Of a DNA stretch of 64,000 nt, positions 9,055-18,322 are shown piece after piece (positions within the stretch are counted from its first letter, which is position 1; the number at the start of each line of letters is the position of its first letter). The translations under genes were made by a program, and so were the position numbers. The notes under the pieces were generated by a model that did not search any database, was not told where the DNA came from, and worked only from the letters and a program-made list of their open reading frames with translations. Where the stretch lies: positions 62,001 to 126,000 of the forward strand of contig CAWAAT010000001.1 in NCBI GenBank assembly GCA_963780175.1, given 5' to 3'. This DNA is from Brooklawnia sp963780175. GTDB taxonomy: Bacteria; Actinomycetota; Actinomycetes; Propionibacteriales; Propionibacteriaceae.

Positions 9055-11197
9055 ATGACCGTTCCCAGTCCCCGCCCCTGGCAGGACACCTCCAAGTCTC
9101 CCCGTGAGCGCGCCGAACTGCTCGTCGACGCCATGACGCTGGAGCAGAAGATCGCCCAGTTGCACGGTGCCATGGCCACTATCGACATCTACTCGCTGTC
9201 CAACGATGTCTCCAGCGGCGAAGACATGGATCAGTTGGCAGCCCAGATCCGGATCGAACGCCACGTCCCTGCCATCGACGAACTCGGCATCCCACGTTTC
9301 CGCATCACCAACGGACCGGTCGGTGTTGGCATGGGTGACGGAACGCCCAGCCCGCCGGCCACCGCACTGCCCATGACCATCGGCGTCGCGGCGTCCTTCG
9401 ACCCCAAGCTGGCCTACACCTACGGCGACATCATCGGCTCGGAGACCGCAACGCTGGGCCAGCACGTGCTGGAGGGCCCCGCGGTCTGCCTGCACCGAAC
9501 CACCATCGCCGGCCGCAACTTCGAGTACTTCTCCGAGGACCCCTACCTGTCGGGTGTGATGGGCGTCGAGGTCACCAAGGCGATCCAGTCGCATGACGTC
9601 ATCGCGATGGGCAAGCACTACGTCGTCAACGACCAGGAGTACGAGCGGTTCCGCACCAGCGTCGAGGTGGACGAGCACGTGCTCCGCGAGCTCTACCTGC
9701 TGCCCTTCGAGATGCTCGTCAAGGACGGGAAGGTCGCCGCCATGATGAGCGCCTACAACCGTGTCCGGGGCGTCTATGCCACGGAGTACCGGCACACCCT
9801 GCACGACGTGTTGCGCGACGACTGGGGCTTCGAGGGCTACGTCCAGTCCGACTTCTGGTCGACACGCTCTGCCGCCCCCTCGTTGAACGCCGGGCTTGAC
9901 CACGAGATGCCGGACGCGAAGTGGCTGAACGAAACCAACGTCAAGAACGCGCTGAACGACACGAGCCTGGAGATGAAGACCGTCGACCGGGCGTTGATCA
10001 GCGCGTTACACCCAAATGTTCCGGTTCGGACAGTTCGAGCGTCCGTACGCCCCGGGCGAGATCGACGCGGCCGGTCACGGCGCTGTCTCGCGCGAGTTGG
10101 GCGGCCAGATGGCCGTCCTGTTGAAGAACGACAAGCAACTGTTGCCACTCGCCGCTCCGACGGGTCGAGTGCTCATCATCGGTCAGTCGAAGTACGCCGA
10201 GCACGCCTGCCAGGGTGGCGGCGGCTCGTCGAAGGTCGACCCGCTGTACACGGTTGCGCCACTGACGGGCATGCGTGATGTCCTCGCCCAACTCGAGTCG
10301 GATGCCGAGGTTGACCTCTTCGTGGTCGAAAATGACCTGTCGAACCTCGCCGAGGCTCAGAAGGCTGCCGGTGCGGCCGACCTGGTCGTGCTGATGGCCG
10401 GCCTGGTGGCCACCGAAGGCGCCGACATGCCCGACGCGAACATGATCAACAATCAGAACGGCATGCTCGACGAACTGCTCGAGGTCAACCCCAACACTGT
10501 GCTGGTGCTGAAGAACTCGGCTCCGGTGCTGATGCCATGGATCGACAAGGCCCCGACCGTTCTTGAAGTCTGGAACCAGGGCACCGAGGACGGCCACGTC
10601 GTCGCGGACCTGCTCTTCGGTCTGGTCAACCCCTCGGGCAAGGTGCCCACCACCTATCCGCGCAGCGCCGACGACACCCTGTACGCCCATCACGTGGAGC
10701 GCTACCCGGGCACCGATGAGGGTGCCGGCTATCCGGTCATCCGCTACAGCGAGGGCCTGGCGATGGGCTACCGCTGGTTCCAGTCCCAGGGCATCGACCC
10801 GCTGTTCTGCTTCGGGTACGGACTCTCCTACACCACCTTCGAGGTGTCCGACGTCGAGGTCGACGCGGCTGGCTTCGATGGCAGCCAGCCCGTCGTGGTG
10901 CGTGGCCGGGTGGCCAACACCGGCGAGCGTGCCGGGGCCGAGGTGGTGCAGGTCTACCTGGGTATCCCGGTCGACGGACAGCCTCCGAAGCGCCTGGTGG
11001 GCTTCCAGAAGGTCCCCCTCGAGGCCGGTGAGTCAGCCGACTTCGAGATCGTCATCGACCCGGCTGCCTCGAACCACCCGTTCAGCGTCTGGGACTACTG
11101 CTCCAGGGGCTGGGCCGTCAAGCCCGGCGACTACACGGTGTTCGTGGGAACCTCCAGTGAGGACACTCCGTTCAGCAGCGTGCTGACGGTCGGCTGA
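9055..11197 (+). CDS. Glycoside hydrolase family 3 (beta-glucosidase-like), one frameshift
   Basis: A family 3 glycosidase of about 713 residues, split by one +1 shift near 10000. The N-terminal part carries the (beta/alpha)8 domain: TNGPVGVGMGDG, GRNFEYFSEDPYLSG, the KHYVVNDQE block, and SDFW at about residue 264, which contains the presumed nucleophile Asp. After the shift (SARYTQMFRFGQFERP) come the C-terminal domain (LLKNDKQLLPL, GADMPDANMINNQN, SGKVPTTYP, FGYGLSYTTFE) and a fibronectin-III-like tail. No signal peptide is present, so the enzyme is probably cytoplasmic and acts on imported oligosaccharides. The sugar specificity cannot be told from sequence. Deleting one base around 9998-10003 restores a continuous protein. 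Confidence 0.87.
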
Positions 11198-11210
11198 ACC
11201 GTCTTTGGTC

Positions 11211-11247
11211 ACCGGCGGGGTCGCTGCTCTTGCGCGGCCCCGCCGGT
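11211..11247 (+). terminator. Hairpin terminator after the GH3 gene
   Basis: An inverted repeat of 14 positions: ACCGGCGGGGTCGC pairs with GCGGCCCCGCCGGT across a 9-base loop, with one T-G wobble. It lies 14 bases after the GH3 stop and has no T run, as is common for actinobacterial terminators. Confidence 0.75.
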
Positions 11248-11313
11248 CGATGTTGCCCAGGACAACGCTGATCGGGTGATGGGTCACTTGTTTGCGACCC
11301 GTAGGTTTGGGTC

Positions 11314-11508
11314 ATGCGTGAAGCCGAGTTGTGGCACCGACTGGAGACGCATCTGGGTGTTGCTCGCTCCCGGGTGTGGGCAGAACAGACCGTCCTCGCA
11401 GAACTCGGCGGACGGACAGTGCGCGAGGCGTTGGTGGCGGGCCTGGCCTGCAAGGCCATCTGGCGGGCGGTCTGGGCACAGCTGGAACTGCCCGCCAAAG
11501 ACAGGTGA
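11314..11508 (+). CDS. DUF3046 family protein
   Basis: A 64-residue protein matching the DUF3046 family: MREAELWHRL at the start, then RVWAEQTVLAELGGRTVREA and a C-terminal IWRAVWAQLELP. The family has no established function but is found almost invariably upstream of recA in actinobacteria, as here. It is small, soluble and helical. A TAGGTT hexamer at 11302-11307 lies 6 bases before the ATG and no ribosome site is visible, so translation is probably leaderless. Confidence 0.9.
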   Translation: MREAELWHRLETHLGVARSRVWAEQTVLAELGGRTVREALVAGLACKAIWRAVWAQLELPAKDR

Positions 11509-11544
11509 TCCGCGATTTCGCGACACGCCAGCGAAGGACTGGTA

Positions 11545-11560
11545 TCGAACAGGTGTTCGG
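11545..11560. promoter_or_regulatory. LexA (SOS) box upstream of recA
   Basis: TCGAACAGGTGTTCGG matches the Gram-positive/actinobacterial LexA operator TCGAAC-N4-GTTCGA with one mismatch at the last base. It lies about 150 bases upstream of the recA start, inside the DUF3046-recA gap. By family knowledge this places recA under LexA repression. Confidence 0.88.
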
Positions 11561-11594
11561 ATAAAGTTGGGGTCGTCGGGTTGCCGTAACCGGG

Positions 11595-11603
11595 TTGTCC
11601 ACA
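11595..11603 (+). promoter_or_regulatory. DnaA-box-like 9-mer upstream of recA
   Basis: TTGTCCACA is identical to the preferred DnaA box of high-GC actinobacteria. It lies 107 bases before the recA ATG and 34 bases after the LexA box. Function is not proven by one copy. Confidence 0.4.
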
Positions 11604-11709
11604 GGCCGTGACGAAGATGACGAATTGTCGGTCCGTCCGCCTACATTTCCGGTACAGCACCCCAACCCCGGAACTTCCAGGACTTCCCTGGCACAGAGAG
11701 GACGATCAG

Positions 11710-12753
11710 ATGGCTGTCGCAGACCGCGAGAAGGCACTCGAGGCCGCACTCGCCCAGATTGAGAAACAGCACGGCAAGGGCTCCATCATGCGACTGGGGG
11801 ATACGACTCACTCCCAGATCGAAGTCATTCCCACCGGTTGCATCGCTCTCGACGTGGCGCTCGGCATCGGTGGACTGCCGCGCGGGCGGATCGTCGAGAT
11901 CTACGGCCCGGAGTCCAGTGGCAAGACCACGGTGGCCCTGCACGCCATCGCCAACGCGCAGGCGGAGGGTGGCATCTGTGCGTTCATCGACGCGGAGCAT
12001 GCCCTTGACCCCTCGTATGCCGCCGCCCTCGGAGTCAACACCGACGCGCTCCTGGTCAGCCAGCCCGACAACGGTGAACAGGCACTCGAGATCGCTGACA
12101 TGCTCATCCGTTCGGGCGCGCTCGCCCTGATCGTCATCGACTCCGTCGCGGCTCTGACCCCGCGCGCGGAGATCGAGGGTGAGATGGGCGACTCCCACAT
12201 GGGTCTCCAGGCGCGACTGATGAGCCAGGCGCTGCGCAAGATCACTGGCGCGTTGAGCAATGCCAACACCACTGCCATCTTCATCAACCAGTTGCGCGAG
12301 AAGATCGGCGTGATGTTCGGCAACCCTGAGACGACCACGGGTGGCCGAGCTCTGAAGTTCTACTCGTCGGTGCGGCTCGACGTGCGTCGCATCGAGTCCC
12401 TCAAGGACGGCAACGAAATCGTCGGCAACCGCACCCGCGTGAAGGTCGTGAAGAACAAGGTGGCGCCGCCGTTCAAGCAGGCCGAGTTCGACATCATGTA
12501 CGGGAAGGGCATCTCGCGGGAAGGCAGCCTGATCGACATGGGCGTGGACGTCGGGGTCGTCCGCAAGGCCGGCTCCTGGTTCACCTACGGTGATGACCAA
12601 CTGGGACAGGGCAAGGAGAATTCCCGGAACTACCTGCTGGCCAATCCTGACGTCGCCAGCGAGATCGACGCCAAGATCCGCGTCGCGATGGGTATGGGAG
12701 AGGTCGTGGTCCCTGAGGGTGTCGACCCGGTAACAGGTGAGGTTGACTTCTGA
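11710..12753 (+). CDS. recA: Recombinase RecA
   Basis: A 347-residue RecA that forms filaments on single-stranded DNA, exchanges strands and triggers LexA self-cleavage. The Walker A motif GPESSGKT is at residues 66-73. ALIVIDSVAAL (Walker B) follows, then the L1/L2 DNA-binding loops (EGEMGDSHMGLQARLMSQAL and NPETTTGGRALKFYSSVRLD). No intein is present. The start with ATGGCTGTCGCAGAC follows CAGAGAGGACGATCAG and gives the standard N-terminus. recX follows 14 bases downstream. The upstream region holds one LexA box. Confidence 0.97.
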   Translation: MAVADREKALEAALAQIEKQHGKGSIMRLGDTTHSQIEVIPTGCIALDVALGIGGLPRGRIVEIYGPESSGKTTVALHAIANAQAEGGICAFIDAEHALDPSYAAALGVNTDALLVSQPDNGEQALEIADMLIRSGALALIVIDSVAALTPRAEIEGEMGDSHMGLQARLMSQALRKITGALSNANTTAIFINQLREKIGVMFGNPETTTGGRALKFYSSVRLDVRRIESLKDGNEIVGNRTRVKVVKNKVAPPFKQAEFDIMYGKGISREGSLIDMGVDVGVVRKAGSWFTYGDDQLGQGKENSRNYLLANPDVASEIDAKIRVAMGMGEVVVPEGVDPVTGEVDF

Positions 12754-12767
12754 GCAGGGAGGCCCCC

Positions 12768-13307
12768 GTGACATCGGATAGGCGTGACGCTGACCCAGAC
12801 CCCTATTCCGTGACCCGAGAAATCGCCTTGAAGGCGCTGGATCGCCGGGCATACGCCCGGGCGGAGTTGGGGGACTACCTGGCACGCAAAGGAGCAGCCG
12901 TGGACGTCATCGGCCGGGTCCTGGACCGTTTCGAGGAAGTTGGTCTCATCGATGACGGTGCCTTCGCCAGCCAGTGGGTGGAGTCTCGTCACCGCGTTCG
13001 TCGGCTTCCCCGGCGAGCCTTGGTGGCCGAGTTGCGACGCAAAGGCCTCGAAGAGGACGTCATCAACCGGGCCGTCTCCGTCGTCGACCAGGAGGCTGAG
13101 GCCCGTGCGGCTCGCGACCTGGCGGAGGCCAAGGCAGGGTCTGTCGCAGGGCTGCCACCCGATACGGCGTTGCGTCGGCTCGTGGGCATGCTCGGGCGAC
13201 GCGGTTTCAACGGCGAGCTGGCCTGGTCGACAGCCAAGGACGTGCTGGCGGAGCGCGACGATCCCGCGGGCGTGGGCCGTGAGCCGCAGGGCTGGGGCCC
13301 GGAGTAG
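12768..13307 (+). CDS. recX: Regulatory protein RecX
   Basis: A 179-residue RecX, the modulator that binds RecA filaments and limits recombinase activity. It has the tandem three-helix repeats of the family: ALKALDRRAYARAELGDYLARKG, then VLDRFEEVGLIDDGAFASQW and LVAELRRKGLEEDVINRAV. It starts with GTG 14 bases after recA and is almost certainly co-transcribed with it. The C-terminal about 20 residues are low-complexity. A TAGTCT sequence over its stop codon may serve as -10 element for the next gene. Confidence 0.93.
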   Translation: MTSDRRDADPDPYSVTREIALKALDRRAYARAELGDYLARKGAAVDVIGRVLDRFEEVGLIDDGAFASQWVESRHRVRRLPRRALVAELRRKGLEEDVINRAVSVVDQEAEARAARDLAEAKAGSVAGLPPDTALRRLVGMLGRRGFNGELAWSTAKDVLAERDDPAGVGREPQGWGPE

Positions 13308-13343
13308 TCTGCGGGGACAGTTGACGCGCGAACAGGGGTGACG

Positions 13344-14981
13344 ATGGAGGTTCTGCTCGGGATCGTGGCAGTGCTGGCCGTCGGAGCACTCATCGTGCAG
13401 GGTGTCGCTTCACGGCCCCGAGCCCGAGCGGTCTCTGTGCCGGCTGAACAGGAACTTCGGGTCGTCGGCTCTGACCTGCTCGACGTGGAGCGTGACGAAC
13501 TGGCCGTCGAACGTGAGCGGATGGCTGGTGAACGGGAGCAGTTGGCCGCGGAACGAGACCGATTGTCGGGTGATCGTGGCAAGCTGGCCGCAGAACGAGA
13601 GCAGTTGGCCGGCGAACGTGAGCGGCTGAGGGCCCTGGGGATTCAGCTGGCAGGTGAGCGTGACGAACTCGTGGCCCAGCGGTCGCGTTACACACAGCGC
13701 GAGGAGCGCCTCGTCGTCCGAGAGGAACGCCTCAGTGAACTGGCTTCCGGCCTGCAACGCGACCGGGAGCGTCTGGCCGAGGATCGAGCCGGTCATGAGG
13801 TTGCCAAGGCCGAACTGAACCGACTGGTCACAGAGTCGGAGAAACAACTGGAGCGGTTGGCGGGCATCTCCGCTGCCCAGGCCCAGGCAGAAGTCCTGGC
13901 CAAAGCGGAGATCTCCGTCAAGAAGCGCGCTCAACAACTGGCGCGAGAGATCACCGAAGAGGCTGTCGGAGGCGCCGAGGCCGGCGCTCGGCGAATCATC
14001 ACGACAGCCATCGAGCGAATCGCGGTCCGGCAGTCTTCCGAGGCCGTCATCTCGACGGTCGAGTTGCCGTCGGAAGACATGAAGGGCCGCATCATCGGCC
14101 GTGAGGGGCGCAACATTCGGGCCTTCGAACAGGTCACCGGAGTCACCTTGGTGGTGGACGACACCCCCGGCGTGGTGTTGCTGAGCTGTTTCGACCCGGT
14201 ACGACGTGAGGTGGGCCGGCTCACCCTGACCGGTCTGGTCTCTGATGGACGCATCGACCCTGCTCGCATCGAGGAGGCGCACGAGGCTGCGTCCCGCGAT
14301 GTCGAGGTGAGTTGTGTCGCCGCCGCCCAGCGGGCGATCGACGATCTTGGGCTGCAGGGCATCGATCGAGGTCTGCTGCCGACCATCGGAGCCCTCGGTT
14401 ACCGCACCAGCTACGGCCAGAATGTCCTGGAGCACAGTGTGGAGTGCGCCCGGCTGGCCGGAGCAATGGCTGCCGAGATTGGCCTGGACACTGACGTGTG
14501 TCGCCGGGCGGCGTTCCTGCACGACCTGGGCAAGGCAGTCATCACCCACGGTGAGGGGTCGCATGCCTTGGAGGGTGCGGAGTTGGCGCGCCGGCTCGGT
14601 CAGCCTGACGAGGTCGTCCATGCCATTGCCGCCCACCACAACGAGGTGGCGCCGCAGACTGCGGTGGCCGTCCTGACCCAGGCTGCAGACGCGATCTCCA
14701 GTTCACGACTCGGGGCTCGCCGCGAGAGCTACGACGCCTACGTCAAGCGTCTGGAGCGCCTGGAGGAGTTGGCCACCCGGCATGAGGGTGTCGAGAAGGC
14801 TTTCGCGCTGCAGGCCGGCCGGGAAATTCGCGTGATGGTCGTGCCTGAGATCGTGGACGACACCGCGTCCCGGCAGATGGCCCGCGAGATTGCCGACAGT
14901 ATAGAGGCCGAGTTGGCCTACCCCGGCCGCATCAAGGTCACCGTCATCCGGGAGACCCGGACGGTCGAGGTAGCCCAGTAG
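13344..14981 (+). CDS. rny: Ribonuclease Y
   Basis: A membrane-anchored endoribonuclease of about 545 residues. An N-terminal transmembrane helix (VLLGIVAVLAVGALIVQGV) is followed by a long coiled coil (residues about 45-200) built largely from seven-residue ERxxLAx repeats. Next come a KH domain (KGRIIGREGRNIRAFEQVTG) and an HD domain (HSVECARLAGAMAAEIG then FLHDLGKA and AAHHNEV), which carries the metal-binding His-Asp pair. The ATG at 13344 is preferred to the GTG at 13338 because AGGGG at 13333-13337 is then properly spaced. Its place behind recX is known in some actinobacteria; many others rely on RNase E. Confidence 0.93.
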   Translation: MEVLLGIVAVLAVGALIVQGVASRPRARAVSVPAEQELRVVGSDLLDVERDELAVERERMAGEREQLAAERDRLSGDRGKLAAEREQLAGERERLRALGIQLAGERDELVAQRSRYTQREERLVVREERLSELASGLQRDRERLAEDRAGHEVAKAELNRLVTESEKQLERLAGISAAQAQAEVLAKAEISVKKRAQQLAREITEEAVGGAEAGARRIITTAIERIAVRQSSEAVISTVELPSEDMKGRIIGREGRNIRAFEQVTGVTLVVDDTPGVVLLSCFDPVRREVGRLTLTGLVSDGRIDPARIEEAHEAASRDVEVSCVAAAQRAIDDLGLQGIDRGLLPTIGALGYRTSYGQNVLEHSVECARLAGAMAAEIGLDTDVCRRAAFLHDLGKAVITHGEGSHALEGAELARRLGQPDEVVHAIAAHHNEVAPQTAVAVLTQAADAISSSRLGARRESYDAYVKRLERLEELATRHEGVEKAFALQAGREIRVMVVPEIVDDTASRQMAREIADSIEAELAYPGRIKVTVIRETRTVEVAQ

Positions 14982-15047
14982 CAGAGCCCGGGCCCTAGCC
15001 GGACGAAGGGCTGGCCTCCTGCGCGCGACCACTACAGTGGATGGGCC

Positions 15048-16526
15048 ATGACTACGACGCAGACCGAATCCTCTCAGCCGCGCACTTACCAGGTCATCAC
15101 CTACGGCTGCCAGATGAACGTGCACGACTCCGAACGCATCGCCGGGCTGCTGGAGCAGTCCGGTCTGGTGGCTGCGCCCGAGCCGGTGGGCGAACTCGCC
15201 GACGCAGACGTCGTGGTGTTCAACACCTGCGCCGTTCGCGAGAACGCCGACAACCGGCTCTACGGCAACCTCGGTCACATGGCCAAGCTCAAGCGCAGGC
15301 GTCCGGGGATGCAAATCGCGGTCGGGGGGTGCATGGCCCAGAAGGACCGGGCATTGATCACCGAGAAGGCACCATGGGTTGACGTGGTGTTCGGCACCAA
15401 CAACATCGGGTCGCTTCCGGTGCTTCTGGAGCGCGCACGGGTCGAACAGGCTGCTCAGGTCGAGATCGCCGAGGCGCTGGAGACCTTTCCTTCCAACCTG
15501 CCGACGCGACGTGACTCGGCCTACGCGGCCTGGGTGTCGATCAGCGTGGGCTGCAACAACACCTGCACCTTCTGCATCGTGCCCAGCCTGCGGGGCAAGG
15601 AGATCGACCGCCGTCCGGGTGACATCTTGCGTGAGATCGAGATGCTCGTGGCCGAGGGGGTCCAGGAGATCACCTTGCTCGGCCAGAACGTGAACACCTA
15701 CGGTGTCGAGTTCTCCAACCGTGCGGCGTTCGCACAGTTGTTGAGGTCGTGCGGTGAGGTGGCCGGACTTGAGCGCGTCCGATTCACCAGCCCTCATCCC
15801 GCGTCATTCACCGATGACGTGATCGAGGCGATGGCGTCCACACCCAACGTCATGCCGAGTCTGCACATGCCCCTGCAATCAGGTTCCGACAAGGTTCTTC
15901 GCGACATGCGGCGCAGTTACCGCAGTGCCAGATTCCTTGAGATTCTTGACAAGGTGCGCCACGTGATGCCGCAGGCAGCCATCACCACCGACGTCATCGT
16001 CGGATTCCCCGGCGAGACCGAGGACGACTTCCAGCAGACCCTTGAGGTGGTTCGTCGGTCCCGCTTCAGCGCGGCTTTCACCTTCCAGTACTCGATCCGT
16101 CCGGGGACGCCGGCAGCCACCATGGCCGACCAGGTGCCCGCCGAGGTGGTCCAGGACCGCTATGAGCGACTGGTCGAGGTGGTCGAACAGATCGCCTGGG
16201 ACCAGAACAAGGCGCTCGTAGGGCAGAGCGTGGAAGTGTTGTTCGCCACCGGGGAGGGACGCAAGGACCAACGCACGTCGCGCATGTCGGGCAGGGCTCG
16301 CGACAACCGGCTCGTCCACGTTGCCCTGCCGGAGCAGGCCGAGGACCGGCCGCGTCCCGGTGACATCGCCGAGGTGGTGATCACCCAGGCCGCCCCGCAC
16401 CACCTGGTGGCCGACTCCCCGATCCGCAACCTGCGTCGAACACGCGGTGGGGACGCCTGGCAGGCCGGCCGGGAACCAGCCCCGGTTGGTGTGGGACTGG
16501 GCCTGCCGGTGGTTCCGGGCCGCTGA
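15048..16526 (+). CDS. miaB: tRNA-2-methylthio-N6-dimethylallyladenosine synthase MiaB
   Basis: A 492-residue radical-SAM methylthiotransferase that adds the 2-methylthio group to i6A37 of tRNAs reading UNN codons. The N-terminal cysteines (YGCQMNVHD, NTCAVRENA, GGCMAQ), the radical-SAM CNNTCTFC motif at about residues 166-173, NVIVGFPGET-like VIVGFPGETEDD and a C-terminal TRAM domain are all present and uninterrupted. It sits 1 base before miaA, the enzyme that makes its substrate. A TACAGT hexamer at 15033-15038 lies 9 bases before the ATG. The C-terminal 25 residues after the TRAM domain are a lineage-specific tail. Confidence 0.96.
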   Translation: MTTTQTESSQPRTYQVITYGCQMNVHDSERIAGLLEQSGLVAAPEPVGELADADVVVFNTCAVRENADNRLYGNLGHMAKLKRRRPGMQIAVGGCMAQKDRALITEKAPWVDVVFGTNNIGSLPVLLERARVEQAAQVEIAEALETFPSNLPTRRDSAYAAWVSISVGCNNTCTFCIVPSLRGKEIDRRPGDILREIEMLVAEGVQEITLLGQNVNTYGVEFSNRAAFAQLLRSCGEVAGLERVRFTSPHPASFTDDVIEAMASTPNVMPSLHMPLQSGSDKVLRDMRRSYRSARFLEILDKVRHVMPQAAITTDVIVGFPGETEDDFQQTLEVVRRSRFSAAFTFQYSIRPGTPAATMADQVPAEVVQDRYERLVEVVEQIAWDQNKALVGQSVEVLFATGEGRKDQRTSRMSGRARDNRLVHVALPEQAEDRPRPGDIAEVVITQAAPHHLVADSPIRNLRRTRGGDAWQAGREPAPVGVGLGLPVVPGR

Positions 16527-16527
16527 C

Positions 16528-17454
16528 ATGCTGCCGCTGGTCGTCCTGATCGGCCCGACCGCGAGCGGGAAGTCCTCGTTGGCGATCGAGCTCGCCGAGC
16601 TCTTGGCGTCCGTGGGACAGCCCGCCGACGTCGTCAACGCCGACTCGATGCTGGTCTACCGGGGGATGGACATCGGGACCGCCAAGCCCAGCCCCGAGGA
16701 ACGCGCCCGGGTGACCCATCACCTGGTCGATGTGCTTGAGGTCACCCAGACCGCCTCGGTCGCGGACTTCCAGGCCATGGCCCGCTCGGTCATCACCGAA
16801 CTGCGGGCGCGAGGAGTGGTGCCGATCCTGGTGGGTGGCAGCAGCCTGTACATCAGGGCCATCGTCGACCGATTCGACTTCCCGGGTACCGACCCGGTCA
16901 TCCGTCAGAAGTGGCAGGACGAACTCGATCGCATCGGCCCTGCCGAGCTACATCGGGTGCTCGCCGAGCGACACCCGCTGGCCGCCGAGGCCATCCTGCC
17001 CGGTAACGGCCGCCGCATCGTTCGCGCGCTCGAGGTCATCGAACTGACCGGGGACTTCTCTGCAAAACTCCCCGAGCCGGTCTACGCCCTGCCGGTCGTC
17101 CGTCAGTTCGGCTTGGGCCTGGAGCGTTCGCGGATGGATGAACGGATCGCCAGACGCGTCGACCAGATGTGGGCGGCAGGGCTGGTCGATGAGGTGCGCG
17201 CTCTGGCCGAGGCGGGGCTGCGGGACGGCCTGACGGCCTCGCGTGGGCTCGGCTACCAGCAGGTGCTCGCCTTCCTGGCCGGCGAGGTGTCGCAGGATGA
17301 GGCGCGTCAGATGACCATCGACGCCACGAGGAGATTCGCTCGCAAGCAGCTGGGTTGGTTCGCCCGTGACCCCCGGATCAGGTGGCTGCAGGCTGATTCG
17401 CCTGATGTCGCGCAGACCATCGCGGGTGAGCTGGGGTTCTGCTCACCTCGGTGA
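16528..17454 (+). CDS. miaA: tRNA dimethylallyltransferase MiaA
   Basis: A 308-residue MiaA that transfers the dimethylallyl group to A37 of tRNA, providing the substrate for MiaB. The P-loop LIGPTASGKSSLAIELA begins at residue 6. The DSMLVYRGMDIGTAKP block follows, then GGSSLYIRAI and the C-terminal GYQQVLAFLAGE and TRRFARKQLGWFARD blocks. The ATG at 16528 is used because it starts directly before the P-loop strand; the same frame is open upstream only as a shadow inside miaB. One base separates it from the miaB stop, so the pair is an operon. Confidence 0.95.
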   Translation: MLPLVVLIGPTASGKSSLAIELAELLASVGQPADVVNADSMLVYRGMDIGTAKPSPEERARVTHHLVDVLEVTQTASVADFQAMARSVITELRARGVVPILVGGSSLYIRAIVDRFDFPGTDPVIRQKWQDELDRIGPAELHRVLAERHPLAAEAILPGNGRRIVRALEVIELTGDFSAKLPEPVYALPVVRQFGLGLERSRMDERIARRVDQMWAAGLVDEVRALAEAGLRDGLTASRGLGYQQVLAFLAGEVSQDEARQMTIDATRRFARKQLGWFARDPRIRWLQADSPDVAQTIAGELGFCSPR

Positions 17455-17466
17455 CAGACTGGGTGA

Positions 17467-18291
17467 ATGCCATCGCTGAACTTCGCCAAGGGCCACGGCA
17501 CCCTCAATGACTTCGTGATTCTGGTCGACCCTGACGACCGACGCCCGATCGATGCCGATCAGGTTCGCATGCTCTGTGATCGCCGTGCAGGTATCGGTGG
17601 TGACGGCTTGCTGCGTGCCGTGCGGGCCGGGTTCATCACCGATTGGGCAGGCGATCCAGAGCTGTGGTTCATGGACTACCGCAACGGCGACGGATCGATC
17701 GCCGAGATGTGTGGCAATGGCCTGCGGGTGTTCGTCCGGCATCTGTGGGAGCAAGGCCTGGTCGATCAGGGCCGGCTCGACATCGCCACTCGGGCCGGCC
17801 TGCGCACGGCATGGCCACAGGACGACGGACGAATCAAGGTCAGCATGGGGGCAGCACGTGTCTCGCCCGAGCCCACCTGGGTGGAGCTGGACGGACGCCG
17901 CCACCCGGCAACCACCGTTGACGTGGGCAATCCGCATGCTGTCGTCGTTCTCGACGATGAGGCAGAACTGGCGGCCCTCGACCTGTCTCGTGCGCCGTCG
18001 TTCGACGCCGGGCTCTACCCCGCCGGCGTGAACGTCGAGTTCGTGGTTGCGTCGAGTCGGCAGCGCCTTGCGATGAGGGTTCACGAACGTGGGGTGGGAG
18101 AGACCATGTCGTGTGGCACCGGGATCGTCGCCACGGCCGCGGCCCACCTGGTGCGCACGGGACAACTCACCGGACACGTCGAGGTCGAGGTGCCCGGGGG
18201 GCTCCTGGACGTCCAGATCGACGAGGACCAGGCCTACTTGTGCGGGCCGGCTGTGGTCGTGGCCCACGGCAGCGTTGTCCTGCCCGACTGA
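17467..18291 (+). CDS. dapF: Diaminopimelate epimerase
   Basis: A 274-residue DapF that converts LL- to meso-diaminopimelate for lysine and peptidoglycan. The two catalytic cysteines are in MCGNGLRVF (Cys about 82) and SCGTGIVAT (Cys about 216). KGHGTLNDFV, the N-terminal substrate block, and GNPHAVV are also present. It lies 12 bases behind miaA, the usual actinobacterial order miaA-dapF-hflX. A meso-DAP or LL-DAP cell wall cannot be decided from this gene alone, since the enzyme is needed for lysine in either case. Confidence 0.96.
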   Translation: MPSLNFAKGHGTLNDFVILVDPDDRRPIDADQVRMLCDRRAGIGGDGLLRAVRAGFITDWAGDPELWFMDYRNGDGSIAEMCGNGLRVFVRHLWEQGLVDQGRLDIATRAGLRTAWPQDDGRIKVSMGAARVSPEPTWVELDGRRHPATTVDVGNPHAVVVLDDEAELAALDLSRAPSFDAGLYPAGVNVEFVVASSRQRLAMRVHERGVGETMSCGTGIVATAAAHLVRTGQLTGHVEVEVPGGLLDVQIDEDQAYLCGPAVVVAHGSVVLPD

Positions 18292-18322
18292 ACTCGACCC
18301 GGTCGCATAGGCTTGACAGACG

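Noticed and set aside
9055..11197. Two separate glycosidase genes
   Set aside because: The first ORF ends with the GH3 N-terminal domain and the second begins with the exact continuation after one extra base; the C-terminal domain is not an enzyme on its own.
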